In this document: one piece after another, positions 47,407 to 58,883 of the stretch
Layout of the letters: each line of letters begins with the position of its first letter
Position numbering within the stretch: the first letter of the stretch is position 1
NCBI GenBank assembly: GCA_027596075.1
Contig: JADGJC010000018.1
Coordinates: 62,001 to 126,000, forward strand
Source of the DNA: Rhizophlyctis rosea
Taxonomy: Eukaryota > Chytridiomycota > Chytridiomycetes > Rhizophlyctidales > Rhizophlyctidaceae
DNA: 64,000 nucleotides
Direction of reading: 5' to 3'
Position numbers and translations under genes: made by a program
The notes under the pieces: generated by a model
Seen by the model: the letters and a program-made list of their open reading frames with translations, nothing else
Database searches by the model: none
Told to the model about the DNA's origin: nothing

Positions 47407-48881
47407 ATGACGGCCACCGAACCTTTCCAAGTCTTCGTCAAGGGCTTCGAAGGCAGGACAGTTACTATCAATGATGTTGCTCCGGACATGAGGTATCGTT
47501 TCTGTCCTTCCCTCTTCCGTTTCATCGCTCTTCATTTCCTCATGAGACCACAGGGTGCAAGAACTCAAACAAAAAGTTGCGACGAAGACCAACATTGAAG
47601 CCGACCATATCCGTCTTCTCTTTGCGGCCAAAGAACTGGACAGCAACAAGAATTTGACGCTGAAAGAGTACGATATCCGGAAGAACAGCACCCTCCACAT
47701 GGTGTCGAGGTATGTGTTGATGAATGTATTCCATAGACGAAGGAGAATGATCAGTGTCCTGTGCACAGGCTCCCCGGTGGTACTACGACAACTACGGAAA
47801 AGAAACACAGCGCATGCAGCGAGCTTCAGCTTACGACTGACAGGGATATGATCACGTCAGTCTTCCTTTGCACATATTGACAAGTGCGTGCACTAATTGG
47901 AGCGCTCAGTCTGGACGATGACCCCGATGACCTACGTGCCAAGATGCCATGCGGCCACGCCATCGGTCCCGCATCCATGACGGCATACTGTCGCTCTCTC
48001 ATTGACGCTGGGAAGTTCCGCTTCACTTGCCCATACGTTCCCACGGGTAGGGAGATTGGGAGCAAGCAAGGGCCTTAGCGATACGCTTCCTGGGATCATA
48101 CTCACTGTCCATATTTAGACGGCAATCGCCAATGCGGAGCCACTTGGTCATACTCTGAAGTTCGGAAATTCGGTCTTCTCACCGAGGATGAACAGAAGTA
48201 CTTCGAAACCAAGATGAGCGAGAATTACAGTTGGCTCGCCCTCGGCGTCCAAGAATGTCCTCGCGTGAGCAGCACCTTGCTGTCCTGCTGACATTCAACA
48301 TGCGAGCAAACCAACTTATTGCACTTTGCAGTGCTCGACCTATGTGGAAAGGCTTCAGAAACTCATCTCATCCGTCATCTGCACCCCGTGCACCAACAGG
48401 CAAAATGGGACGGAATTCGCCTTCTGCTGGTACTGTCTTGGCGAGGTCAAACGGTTCAAACTCTACCGCTGCTACAACCCCCACTGCGGTGGGGTGGAAC
48501 CAAGGTTGGCGATGTTGAGGGACTGTCCAACCAAGGTGCGTTTACGCATGTTGCATCCACTGGATATTGTAAAACATGCACTGAAGAGCTTCATCAGACG
48601 GTCGTGAATGTTCCCAACGTTCCTGCTTGGCGGGCCTGCCCAGACTGTGGAACGCTGATCGAGCACATGTCGGCATGCAAGCACATGACTTGCCATTGCG
48701 GATGTTCCTTCTGGTACTGAACCACATGTACTGTCTTGCTCATGCCGAATTACCTGACATGTCGTTTTGCTGGTTTTTCAGCTTCATTTGTCTCCGCAAA
48801 CCTGTCGACAAGAAATGGCAGTGCGGCACATTTAACCAACCCTGTGAAGTCGCACCGATCCAAGCGAGGTTGCCAATGTGA
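47407..48881 (+). CDS. UBL-RBR (RING-between-RING) E3 ubiquitin ligase
   Basis: The start MTATEPFQVFVKGFEGRTVT opens a ubiquitin-like domain that continues VQELKQKVATKTNIEADHIR and STLHMVSR. A reduced RING1-like block follows: KMPCGHAIGPASMTAYCRSL and KFRFTCPY. An intervening helix reads EDEQKYFETKMSENYSWLAL. The next zinc region has QECPRCSTYVERLQKLIS and FAFCWYCLGEVKRF (IBR side). RING2 reads ACPDCGTLIEHMSACKHMTC and, after an intron, SFCFICLRKP; the Cys in SACKHM is at the catalytic thioester position of RBR ligases. At least six introns split the gene. The first CxxC pair of a canonical RING1 is not visible. The domain order is parkin-like, but RING0 is absent, so it is not a parkin orthologue. 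Confidence 0.85.
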
Positions 48882-48992
48882 ACTGCATTGTGATCGAAAG
48901 TGACGAAAGCATCAGCTTTCAATCTGTGGTGACGAGCATTTGCAAAATTGCGGGTGAAATTGCAAACTAGCACACTGCGTTCTGTATATCAT

Positions 48993-49000
48993 TGTAAATA
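48993..49000 (+). promoter_or_regulatory. TGTANATA 3'-flank octamer of the UBL-RBR gene
   Basis: TGTAAATA lies 112 nt after the stop, ten bases after a TGTATATC variant. The same double arrangement occurs after the FHA kinase. Confidence 0.45.
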
Positions 49001-49144
49001 TGTCTTTGTATAGTACCAGCTGCGGTTGCAACTGCCGACCGAGGAAGATTCATCTATGGTACTTGTCGCAATTGCAACAACTTCAGGCTCACAATCAATC
49101 TGCGACCAAGGACATTACAAGTAACGGGACGCAACTGGTAATAT

Positions 49145-51672
49145 CTATTTGGCATGATCGGCAATCGTTCTGTCTTTAGTGCCACCACGCTCATTCCTGA
49201 ATCGTTTGATCAACTCTGCCAAATACTCTTTCAAAGCCCGTTCCCGTTCTTCCTCAAACACCTGGTACTCCAACCACCTTTTATCCTCCTGAAAGATAAC
49301 CGCACATCAGCCACGGAACGTCTCAAGCCAACATCATAACAGTCCATAACACTTACATTCAAAACCTCATGAATCTCCTCAAAACTAATTAACCTCCATT
49401 CATCCCCAACCGGCGCCTCCTTGAGGCCCTTATCCACCGCCTGCACATGACAATTCTGCACCGCCTGCTTAACATGGAACGTGATGAACGCGCTCTCCTT
49501 GAACGCCTCGTCCAGCTGGTCTTTCGCCTTATGTTTCCGTTCCGCCTGATGGCGTGAGAACAACCTCCGCGCTCCTTCGGCTCCACCTATGGCTGCTGAC
49601 TCCAAAATACGCGTCACCCGTGGGTCATTCAGGAGGAAGTCTTTACAGTTGTCGAATGTATCCACTAAGGACGCGTGGGCGTCCACGGCGGAGTGGAATG
49701 TGGCGAGACGTTTCGCTTGGAGAGAGTCCACATGCTGGTTGAATATAGATTCCTTTTCGAGAGCGGATAGCCCACCGCATTGCATGTATCGAGGATCGCG
49801 CTCCAGTTCGGGTAAGACGTCCCGAAGCCGTACCTACCCATGAATGTCAGACACCTCCTCGCATGTCAAATCTTCCCAAAAATAGTTTTTTCTTACATCC
49901 GGATCCCGCACAAAATCAATCAACAAAGTCCTCAACATCGCTCCCGCATCAGACTTGGCCAGTTGATGCCTCCGACTCCCAGCCTCCCTCATCAAACTCG
50001 CCCGCTCCCGCCTGACTTGTTCCTCCCGATCCCGCAAACTCGCTTCCTCTCGCGCCTTCCGTTCCCGCGCTTTTCGTTCTTCATCCGCTCGCGCCCGATT
50101 TTGCTCATCTTCCTTCGAAAGTTGACGAAGATATTCCTCAAATAGATCTTCCCGCTCGGTAGATGATTTGATTGCTTCGTACCGTGGATCCCGTTCAAAA
50201 TCACGTTTGACCTGCAGATGTATACTTTTAGCCAGATCATCGTCATGGCTATTGATTCCAAAAACCTCCTCACCCTCCGCCAACTGGAATCACTCCAAAT
50301 CCCACGGCTTTCCTCCAACATCTTCAAAAAATCATCACGGGCGGATTTGTTCGCAGCCTGTTTCCGTTCGGCCTCCTTCTTCTTCATGTCTTCAATGTGC
50401 TCTTTGAACAAACTTTCCCGCTGCTTGGGATCAGATAGACCAGTAAACCTGCTATCCCGTTTGTATTTGCGCGCGAAGTCTTCCCAGTAAGTTCGACGTG
50501 TCACTTCCTCCTTCAGAAGTTTGAGATATGTTTCCTTGGAATTCTGAAGTGGATGCTTCAGTCACTGGCGCTGTAAAGGGAAAGATATTGAGCTGATCCA
50601 TACCTTTGCACTGTTCTTCTTCTCTTCTCTCAATTCTGCTGCGCGAATAGTGCAATACTCCTCAAACAGCTCCTTACGCTCCTTCAGTGTTGTAATGACT
50701 GCGGAAAGATTGATACGGTAAGATTCTTTGGTTATGAAGCAAGTAGTTCAGATCGTTCAGTCTCCACTTACGGGTATACCGTATGTCATTGATGAACTTC
50801 GGAAGTTCCTTCTCCCACATTGAGTATGGCGACACATCCACATCTCTTAGCAGGGCCTACCCCAATTGCTGTGAGTCTTCCCTCGATAGGACCACTCCTT
50901 TATTCAATGCTCATACCATAAACTTCTCAGCCCTCTGTTCAGGAGTCAGCTCTTCAACTTTTGGTGCCGCAGAGGATGAGTCCGTGGCCGTTTTCTGCCG
51001 TTTTGCTTCATTACTGACTTCCTCGTCGTCATCATCGGACGCTGCGGCCTTGCGTTTTTGCCCGGATGCATCGCTATCTTCCTCAGCGTCCATTGGTTCC
51101 GTTTCGTTAGGAATGTTCATGGCCTCATTGATTAGATGAGCTATGATATCCCCCAACTCATCGGGCATATCCCAAACCGATTCTTTGGTTTCCATGTTGT
51201 AGTAAAATTCGTGCTCGGCGCTGGTAAGGACAATGACCCAGGCGGATTCCGGCAGCTTCTTCATGGCAACGACTTTTTCCGATGCAGGTTCAGTAGGCTT
51301 TGGAGGTGTCGCTGCAGGAACTGGTGCTGACGGCGCTGTTGCCGGTCGAGGTGGAGGAGGGGGTGGCCTGGGAGGAGGAGGTGGAGGGCGGTATTCCACA
51401 GGTCTGTCCCATCTCGTCTCTCGAGTGACGGTATTGTAGTAGTAGAAGTGTCCCTCAGGCGTGCGGTACTCCTGCCACTGAAGATGCGGTGGTGGTGGTC
51501 CGGGAGGAGGTGGAGGCCGGGGCGCAGCATAGCCATTTTGATACTGAAGAGGTCCAAAATGCGGGGGATGGTGGGGAGCTTGTACCGGTGCAGGCCTGAA
51601 GTGGTCCCGCCGTGGAGGAGGTCGCTGTGAAGGGCGGGGTGGTCCCTCGTAATCCGGGTCCAACGGATCCAT
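49145..51672 (-). CDS. TCERG1: Transcription elongation regulator 1-like (TCERG1/CA150), WW and FF domains
   Basis: TCERG1 couples Pol II elongation to splicing by binding the phosphorylated CTD through FF domains and splicing factors through WW domains. The start at 51672 gives MDPLDPDYEGPPRPSQRPPP. WW1 reads WQEYRTPEGHFYYYNTVTRE with TRWDRP. A polyproline region follows, then WW2 (WVIVLTSAEHEFYYNMETKE, SVWDMPDEL), an acidic linker and an NLS-like EAKRQKTA. The FF repeats run to the end at 49145 and include MWEKELPKFINDIRY, KYKRDSRFTGLSDPKQRESL, ASLRDREEQVRRERASLMRE and EYQVFEEERERALKEYLAEL. About six introns are present. An in-frame upstream Met at 51765 is possible but less likely. Animal TCERG1 has three WW and six FF domains; here two WW are visible. 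Confidence 0.88.
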
Positions 51673-52500
51673 GATCAAATTACATCCACGGAGGCGCGAT
51701 AAATGTGGGCAAAGGAGTTCAATATCAATGGACGCCGGAAGTAAACAACGCCCAGCACGCAGCATGCGGCATGGATGATGGTGGTGACGAGTCGTGAATC
51801 ATACTGCGTCACGTTTGTTGATGAAGCTAATAACGAGTAATATTTGTTAATTGGCTAACACGACCGGAGGATAAGATCATTTTAGAAGGTGGCCCGGTGG
51901 CTCCGTTCTCAAATGCCGCGCACCTTCATGGGAAGGCCCAAGACGCCCAAACATGTGAGGCTGCGCCCTCCTTTTGCCCCACTCATTCCGCAGACCACGC
52001 TTCACAAGCATTTGACATTGAAGGCATCCACAATGACAATGATGATACCGTATTACCCATAATATCATCTGCAGATTCTCGAGGATTTGGGGAGGCATAG
52101 CACACCTAATGAACAGGAACATCTTTCGAGTCTTGACTCTGGCGGACCGACGCGGCTTTATGTCGCATATACAGATGTTGTGGCACTGGTGTGTGTGAAC
52201 GAACACAATAATGGTCCACCAGTTGTGGCCGGTCAAGGGTCAGATTTCAAGGGCCAACATGTCACTTGCCTTGTTGAGAGGAGTCAGCTCAGGAAAGGGG
52301 TGAGACTTGTGAGACACCGAAAGTCATTGCATGACTTTCAAACACTCTCTCTGCAAGTTGCAACTTCCTGCCAGCCCACCTACCACCCTTCCTTTGCCGA
52401 AGGAGAAGACATATTTAGTTCGTCCGTGAAGCAACCCTCTTTGGTCTCGAAGTAGTTTTTGTTTCACTGATTGTAATCAACATAAGTGGACAGCTTGAAA
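51673..52500. other. Divergent intergenic region TCERG1 / MFS transporter
   Basis: An 830-bp region holding both promoters. Open frames here are short and without domains. Confidence 0.45.
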
Positions 52501-54817
52501 ATGGATTACTATGGCTATGACGACGGCCGTCGTCAAAATAACGCCCCGAGACGATACGACCTCAATGCTCCGAATGGGAATGCAGGCTATGAGCGTTCTG
52601 AGTCGCGCGGTTATGGTGATACTCGACACGAGGACCGACGATACAACAACAACAACAACTACTCTCCCTATGAACGCTCTGAGTCTCGCGGGTACGCTGA
52701 GGAGCGGTATGCTCAAAGAGCCCCCTCTGTCCAGAGAGCCCCTTCCGTCCAGCGACAACACTCCCAATATGACCAGAGAGCCCCCGCTTACGACAACCGC
52801 GGCTATCTTGAACGATCAGACTCGATGTATTCCCGCTCCCAACCGTCATACAGTCAATACCCGCCGAGCCCGGCTTACCCTTCCAGCCCCGTACCTTCCC
52901 CACCATCATACCCTCCCCTACCTTCAAAAGACAAAGAGATTTCAGACGAGTAAGTGGGAAAAGTGTGATGCACGCCACATCGAAGTAAATAAACAAACAC
53001 TTCTTTACAATCCGCAGCGAGTTCCTGATAGGCGACCTTGCCAACATTGTCGACCGTGAGCGGCCAAACCCTTTCAGCAAGGGCATGTTGCGGATGTACG
53101 CAATGCTTTTCTTCGCCTTTTGGGGTATGTGCCTTTGCAATCGTCAAATTACATCCGGCACAAGAATTGACCAATTATTGTAGGGTCAGCCGCCAACGGA
53201 TATGATGGATCGCTCTACAGTTCCATCAATATTCTTGAACAGTACAAAAAATTTTGGGGCATTGTTGATGAAAATTCGACCGAAATCAGTTTGATGATGA
53301 GCTTGTATACTTTCGGGTCCTTGGCAGCTGCGGTCTTCGCGGGGCCAGCAACCGACACATGGGGAAGGAAGATCGGCATGCTGATTGGCAGCGTTATCAT
53401 TTGTGGCGGAACTGTCATGATGGGTGTTGCTTGTAAGTACCAAATTTGTCTGGTTTCTTTCTGTCTGAGCCAAACGGCTCAGTTCGTTATTTTCCAACCT
53501 TAGCAACGAAACCGATTTTCATGGCTGGGCGCTTCCTCTCTGGCTTCGGAGTGACAATTGCCACCACCGCTGCTCCCAGTTACGTCATTGAACTCGCGCA
53601 CCCACTCTTCCGTGGAACCATTGGCGGGTTATACAATTGTACCTGGTTCATTGGCAGTATCATCGCCACATGGTCGACTTATGGCTCAAAAAACATCAAC
53701 AATAACCTCTCTTGGAGAATTCCGGTTAGTATGAGTGAATATGCCCACTGTTACATGTAACCATCACTGACCATCTTCTCCTTTCGAAGATCTGGCTCCA
53801 GTTGGTACCCTCCCTTATCATGATCGCCGGATTCTTCATCATCCCCGAATCTCCGCGTTGGCTCATCAGTGTTGGTCGCACCGAGGAAGCCCGCCAAATT
53901 CTCATCAAATACCATGCAGATGGAAATGAGCATTCAGAGCTGGTCACATTGGAGTTCAACGAAATGGTTGAGACCATCAAAACCGACGCTTCCGACAAAC
54001 GATTCTGGGATTACTCGGAGATCTTCCGAAGTCGAAACGGCCGATGGCGCTTCCTGATGGTGTTCTTCGTCGCATTCTACGGTCAGATGCTGGGGAACAA
54101 CCTTATCTCCTACTTCCAAGGCCAAGCCCTTGCTGGCGTCGGCATTGTGGACGATAACGTGAGGTTCCTCATCATGGGAGTGACTCCCGTCGTCTCCTTG
54201 ATTGTGGCTCAGTTCGGTGCGCGCGCAACGGATAAGATTGGACGTCGTTCGCTTCTCATCACTGGCACGGGTGTTATGGGGTTGATGATGACCATTGTTA
54301 TGATTGGCGCAGGTTCGTCGTTCATATCGGGGAGGGGCCTACGACTCAATTCTAACGACGGGGTTCTTTTACCATCACAGCCCTCGCCAACTTCCAGGTC
54401 GGCCCTGACGGGAAGCCATCAGCATCTGCTACCTCCACGGGCGCCATTGTTTTCGTAACAGGCATGTACCTATTCCAAATCGTGTATGCTATCTCCTGGA
54501 CCCCGATGCAAGCCCTATATCCCGTCGAATGCCTCCAAACCTCCACACGCGCTAAGGGTCTCGCACTGGTGCAGTTCGTAGTGTACGCTGGCGTGGCCTT
54601 CAACCAGTGGTTCTTGCTGTGGGGTTTGACCAAATTGGGCTGGAAGTTCTACATTTTGTGGGTCGTTTGGGATTGGATTGCGGCCGGTACACTATTTTTC
54701 TTCATGGTGGAGACAAACGGCCTCACATTGGAAGAGTTGGATGAGGTCTTCGACGCCCCGAACCCCCGTAAAGCTTCCGTTCAGAAGAGGGCCGAAATCC
54801 AGGAGCTGGACTATTAG
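52501..54817 (+). CDS. MFS sugar transporter with a long disordered N-terminal tail
   Basis: The first exon codes for about 150 polar residues starting MDYYGYDDGRRQNNAPRRYD, with two copies of YERSESRGY, two of QRAPSVQ, and a Pro/Tyr/Ser stretch. Then a 12-TM major-facilitator body begins with SAANGYDGSLYSSINILEQY. Sugar-porter signatures are present: GPATDTWGRKIGMLIGSVII (loop 2-3), IPESPRWLISVGRTEEAR after TM6, RATDKIGRRSLLITGTGVMG (loop 8-9) and MVETNGLTLEELDEVFDAPN after TM12. Five introns split it, and the stop is at 54817. The body is closest in look to fungal hexose/lactose-permease-type porters. The cytosolic tail is unusually long and Arg/Ser-rich, suggesting phosphorylation or endocytic control. 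The substrate is not determinable. Confidence 0.9.
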
Positions 54818-55438
54818 TTTAGGACTTGGCTTGCTTCATAGGTATTGTAGTATTAGTGTTAGAATCTTCATAGATTGCCCGGTAGCCACACTCTTGCTAG
54901 CAAGAGACGTCCTTCCGGCACCCAATGCCGGTCATTGTTTAGTAGCCAAGTTTATGTTACGGTGTAAATCTGTATTCTTTCTCTGTATATTTGTAGTATT
55001 TGTTCTTGTTGTTTTTGAAGTTTGTCAGTAAAACCTGTGGTTAACACATTTGACGGGAGTCTTGCCAACATTATTCTCCGTACATCTTGAACGTACATCC
55101 CTCCTCACTGTTGCTCACCACGAAGGCAGCAGATGGAGGATTTTTGACAGCATCATGGCACGAAGTTTGAACGGGGCGAAGTAATTGCAGTCTGGAATTC
55201 AATCGACTTACAGAACCGCAATAGTTTGAAGCGTTGGCAGCTGACCACAAACAATAGGTTTCCTTGACAGGACGATAGACTGACTTCATCCTCCGTGCAC
55301 TGGTCATGTTGCGCATTCGATTCCTGACCTCTGGCATTACGCCCAATCGCCCACGCAATTGCTCAAGATCACCACAGCATCATCTTGAGGGTATATTTGA
55401 GGTTCTGTACAACCGATCACCAAGCAGACGTCGAGCCA
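54818..55438. other. Convergent 3' region MFS transporter / TAF7
   Basis: TGTAAATC (54963) and TGTATATT (54984) follow the transporter. A minus-strand open frame at 55071-55358 codes for a basic stretch but has no clear start or family, so it is not called as a gene. Confidence 0.45.
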
Positions 55439-56892
55439 TCACTTCGAAATATCTGCCAACCGATTCTTCCTCTTTGCTATTTCGTCAGCAAGAGAGTTCA
55501 CAGCAGCAACACTCCGTTGCTATAAACAGTCAATAAGCCACTGAAGGGGGGGGATCTCTGATCAAAAAATGTCAAAACTACCTTCATCAGTGGATTGATA
55601 TGTCGCTCAACTTCAGCCCGTTTCTCGTCCAGTCGGCTCTTCATTTCCTCAATTTCGTTCCGGAGATTCGCCAATTCCGCCCTTCGTTGCCGCTCCTCCT
55701 CATCCATCTCATCGGCACTTTCAGCTTCACTTTCATCGTCCTCATCATCAGACACATCTAATTCCCCTTAACCCGCCTGATGCCCCGCTTGGAGGGAACG
55801 CCGGAGGTGCCGAGGCCAAATGGGAAAGATGGCGAAAGCAACNNNNNNNNNNCCGTCGCCTCCCCCCGACCAATCCCCTTCTCCGTCATAAAAATCCTCA
55901 CCTAAAAGTTCTTCGGCAAGAAGATCATCCTCATCCGCCCCAGCTCCCTCGTAAACTTCCCCTTCCCCTTCCCCTTCTCCTTCCCCATCCAAATCGATAT
56001 CTTCTTCGTCGTCGGCTTGTTCCTCGTGCAGCTCATCGTCGGCCTCTTCCTCCTCCATTTCTTGTGGAGTTTTCAGATCTGAATGATCATATAAACCAGC
56101 TGCATGAGGTGATGGCGTACTACTTCCGCATGAAGTATATGCGACTCACCAAATCTTGTATCCGCAGCATTTGCATCTGCTTGCAGAAGTCTTTCCACTT
56201 CCCGCTCCACATCTTCAATTGCCTAACACCTCTCGTTAAACAAACAACTCAACTTGCTTACAAGATGCAATCTGAGAACGACTGACCCTTTTCGACATAC
56301 GCTTGCGAAACCGTCGCTTTCGCACATTCTTTAAAGGAGGGGTCAACCCGTCTGGCCAGATGAATTCGTCTGGATTCGCAGACTGCGGCGGCAGTGGAGC
56401 AGGGTCCGCGACTGGTGGGCGGTCTTCAACCACGAGCATCTGGCATATGTCCGCAATTTTGTAGAATTGTTTGGAGTCAAGAGTTTTTTGAGATTCGATG
56501 ATGCAAGGTAAGTCGACCAGCTTTGCTTGAAAGTTTTGTTCTCCCATATGGAATTCAGCACGGCGGCTGTCTGTGGAATCAGTAAGCGTCTGGCAAGAGC
56601 TTACGTCAAAATAGGAGCAGCGCTGACCAACGAACTTGAAGAACACATCCTCAGGCACCTCTCGAGCGGAAACTTTCTCCCGTAAGGTTTTTGCCGGCTG
56701 TCCTGGTGGCATACGCAAGATAAAGTGCTCCTCGATAGGCACCTCTGCTTCCTCATCCACAACTTCCGCTTCTTTTCCCTTCTTGTTTTTGTCTGCCGCA
56801 CTGATTCTGAGACGGGGTGGGCCATTGCTAGCCCCTCTGGACCCACCCCTGCCTCTCGTGGGTTTTACTCTCAGGGTGGCTTTAGTGGACAT
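55439..56892 (-). CDS. TAF7: TFIID subunit TAF7 (interrupted by an assembly gap)
   Basis: TAF7 is a TFIID subunit that binds TAF1 and restrains its activity until initiation. From 56892 the protein starts MSTKATLRVKPTRGRGGSRG. The TAFII55 N-domain begins VPIEEHFILRMPPGQPAKTL, then RRAEFHMGEQNFQAKLVDLP and CIIESQKTLDSKQFYKIADI with CQMLVV. It continues PDEFIWPDGLTPPLKNVRKR, RFRKRMSKR and an acidic stretch (EEEADDELHEEQADDEEDID). After the N-gap the sequence resumes with an acidic exon (SDDEDDESEAESADEMDEEE) and a coiled helix ending INPLMK. A GT-AG intron joins QRSVAAVNSLADEIAKRKNR and LADISK, stop at 55439. The 10 N bases and an odd flanking stretch at about 55770-55842 leave the acidic middle unresolved. 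Confidence 0.88.
55843..55852. other. Assembly gap (10 N)
   Basis: Ten N bases interrupt TAF7 in the acidic, low-complexity region. A run of exactly ten is a placeholder, so the real missing length is unknown. Confidence 0.99.
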
Positions 56893-57207
56893 TGTAGATG
56901 AAGTTGGAAGATAGATATGGGGTGTGGGAAAGAGTCGGTCAACAAAGGGTCAACAAATCCGCAGCTCGCATTCAGAGCGCGTGATGTGCTGACTGATGTG
57001 GCGCTGACAATCGATGTGATTACTGATGGCCCTTTGGGGCCTTTATCAATCCAAAGGTGTCCCAAGGTCCATAAATATCTCACCCCGTCTTCCGTCTTTT
57101 CACTTCATCACCGCTACTGGAAGCCAATACATCTGGATAATAAACAAACCGTATACTGCTGCATACCCTTGATGTTCTTGGATTCTACTCCAACGCTTTC
57201 TCATATA
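56893..57207. other. Divergent promoter region TAF7 / CPSF4
   Basis: A 315-bp bidirectional region between two mRNA-synthesis genes. No distinct motif was recognised. Confidence 0.4.
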
Positions 57208-58279
57208 ATGGCTCCCCTAACACCAACGGAGCGCAATCCGTCCATACCTCTTGCAGACTGCATGGCGGTCGACCACTCCTACACGTTCGACTTTGAGCCT
57301 TTTATCAAGAACGAACTGAACCTCGACATTGACCGCGAGCGCGAACCTGAGAAAGACGTGTGCAAATATTACCTGAAGGGATACTGTCATAAGGGCAGGA
57401 ACTGCACCTTCAAACATGCTCGAAATGACCGAACCGTAGTGTGCAAGCACTGGCTGCGTGGGTTGTGTAAGAAGGGAGAGCTGTGCGAGTTCTTGTATGT
57501 ATTCTCATTAAAATCAAAATCGAACATCTCAAACCATGTTTCCCTTCCGAGTCCGAGTCTGTACGGTACTTACTTATCAAGCGTGCCGCTATATTCATTT
57601 TTATCAAGGCACGAATACAATCTGAAGAAAATGCCTGAATGCTGGTTCTACGCGAAATACGGTGAATGCTCCAATCCGGAGTGTATGTACCTGCACATTG
57701 ATCCGGAGTCGAAGGTTGGGGAATGCGTGTGGTATCAAAGAGGATTCTGTCGATTAGGTAGGTTAAGCTGCCAGCCGTTGTTTACAATGAACTTGCCCTA
57801 ACAATTACTGTTATTTCAGGTCCTCAATGTCGCTACAAACACACACGAAAAGCCGTCTGTCAAGCATTCCTGACCGGATTCTGTCCAAAAGGGGATCAGT
57901 GCAATTTGGGACAGTAAGTGGACTTTGCATCATATGAAGATCTCAAAGTTTCACATGCTGACCATACATTCTTCTTTTAGTCCTAAGTATGAAGTGCCAA
58001 ATGCAACGAATGTGGAACGAGAGGCAACGGCAGTTCAAGCTGCCCGGGAGCGGGCGCCTTTTGAGAGGCGGCCATTCAGATCGTTGGAGGATGTGACTTG
58101 TTTCCGGGTATGTTGAGTTTTGATGCCTCCGTCGCCAGGACCCAATTTGACCATGAACCTGCCTGTAGTGCAACGAGAAAGGCCATTATGCGAACCAGTG
58201 TCCTTATCGGCGCCGTTACGATAGTGATTCAACGGAGCGAGATGAGTCGGTTGGAAGGCCCATACCCACAGTGTCTTGA
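57208..58279 (+). CDS. YTH1: Cleavage and polyadenylation specificity factor subunit 4 (CPSF30/Yth1)
   Basis: CPSF30 recognises the poly(A) signal within the cleavage and polyadenylation complex. The start is MAPLTPTERNPSIPLADCMA. Five CCCH zinc fingers follow in order: CKYYLKGYCHKGRNCTFKH, CKHWLRGLCKKGELCEFLH, CWFYAKYGECSNPECMYLH, CVWYQRGFCRLGPQCRYKH and CQAFLTGFCPKGDQCNLGH. Several of these are completed only after splicing. After a spacer with RPFRSLEDVTCFR comes one CCHC zinc knuckle, CFRCNEKGHYANQC. The C-terminus is YRRRYDSDSTERDESVGRPI and ends PTVS. Introns follow the second, fourth and fifth fingers and split the knuckle. The call is secure from finger number and spacing. Confidence 0.95.
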
Positions 58280-58331
58280 TCTTACCATGTGTTGTGAAAA
58301 GGAAGGAATTTCTGGCGGATAAGCTTCATTT

Positions 58332-58339
58332 TGTACATA
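58332..58339 (+). promoter_or_regulatory. TGTANATA 3'-flank octamer of CPSF4
   Basis: TGTACATA lies 53 nt after the stop and belongs to the recurrent 3'-flank octamer set. Confidence 0.45.
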
Positions 58340-58582
58340 TTTTATTCAAAATTATGGGTCCTTTATGGTCTCGACACATGTAAATGAAAAACATACAATC
58401 ATTCATACATATCTTTCTGCTATCAGGATTTGTGGACTTGGGGGTCTTGTGATTTGATCAACTGATTGAACATGATGCAACACAATAAAACTTTTGCAGA
58501 CATCAATGTATTAAGGACTCCACAAATACCATTATTACATGACATTGACTAACTTGCCTCAACTTTGATCTTTATAAAGCCC

Positions 58583-58707
58583 TGGCGATGCCAAACACGA
58601 AGACAACTGATGGACCAATCCGCCATCCCCATCAACCGCTCGAGAACATAGAGATCAATTCAGAAGGCGGATTGACCCATCAATTGGCTTCGTGATTGAC
58701 ATTGCCC
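58583..58707. repeat. Foldback (inverted-repeat) unit A
   Basis: The left arm 58583-58624 and the right arm 58666-58707 are imperfect reverse complements around a 41-nt loop. Over the inner 29 positions 25 pair (left CACGAAGACAACTGATGGAC against the complement CACGAAGCCAATTGATGGGT, and so on). A transcript would form one long hairpin. No ORF or target-site duplication was recognised. Confidence 0.75.
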
Positions 58708-58760
58708 GAACAGCGTAAGACTACTACTACCTATACCATCCAACCATCCTTTGGCGGTCC

Positions 58761-58883
58761 AGCGATGCCAAACAAGGAGACAACCGATGGGCCAATCCGT
58801 CATCCCCATCGGCCTCTCGCCAAAGCATAGAGACCAACTCGAACAGCGGATTGACCCATCAATTGGCTTCTTGATTGACATCG
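58761..58883. repeat. Foldback (inverted-repeat) unit B, tandem copy of A
   Basis: This unit repeats the whole of unit A, loop included, at about 80% identity about 178 bp downstream. Its own arms (58761-58801 and 58856-58883) again pair with each other. The two units therefore look like a duplicated hairpin element, perhaps MITE-like. Confidence 0.75.

Noticed and set aside
55071..55358. Basic minus-strand frame downstream of TAF7
   Set aside because: No ATG at a sensible place, no family, and TAF7 already has a good C-terminus and stop at 55439; probably 3' UTR or intergenic.
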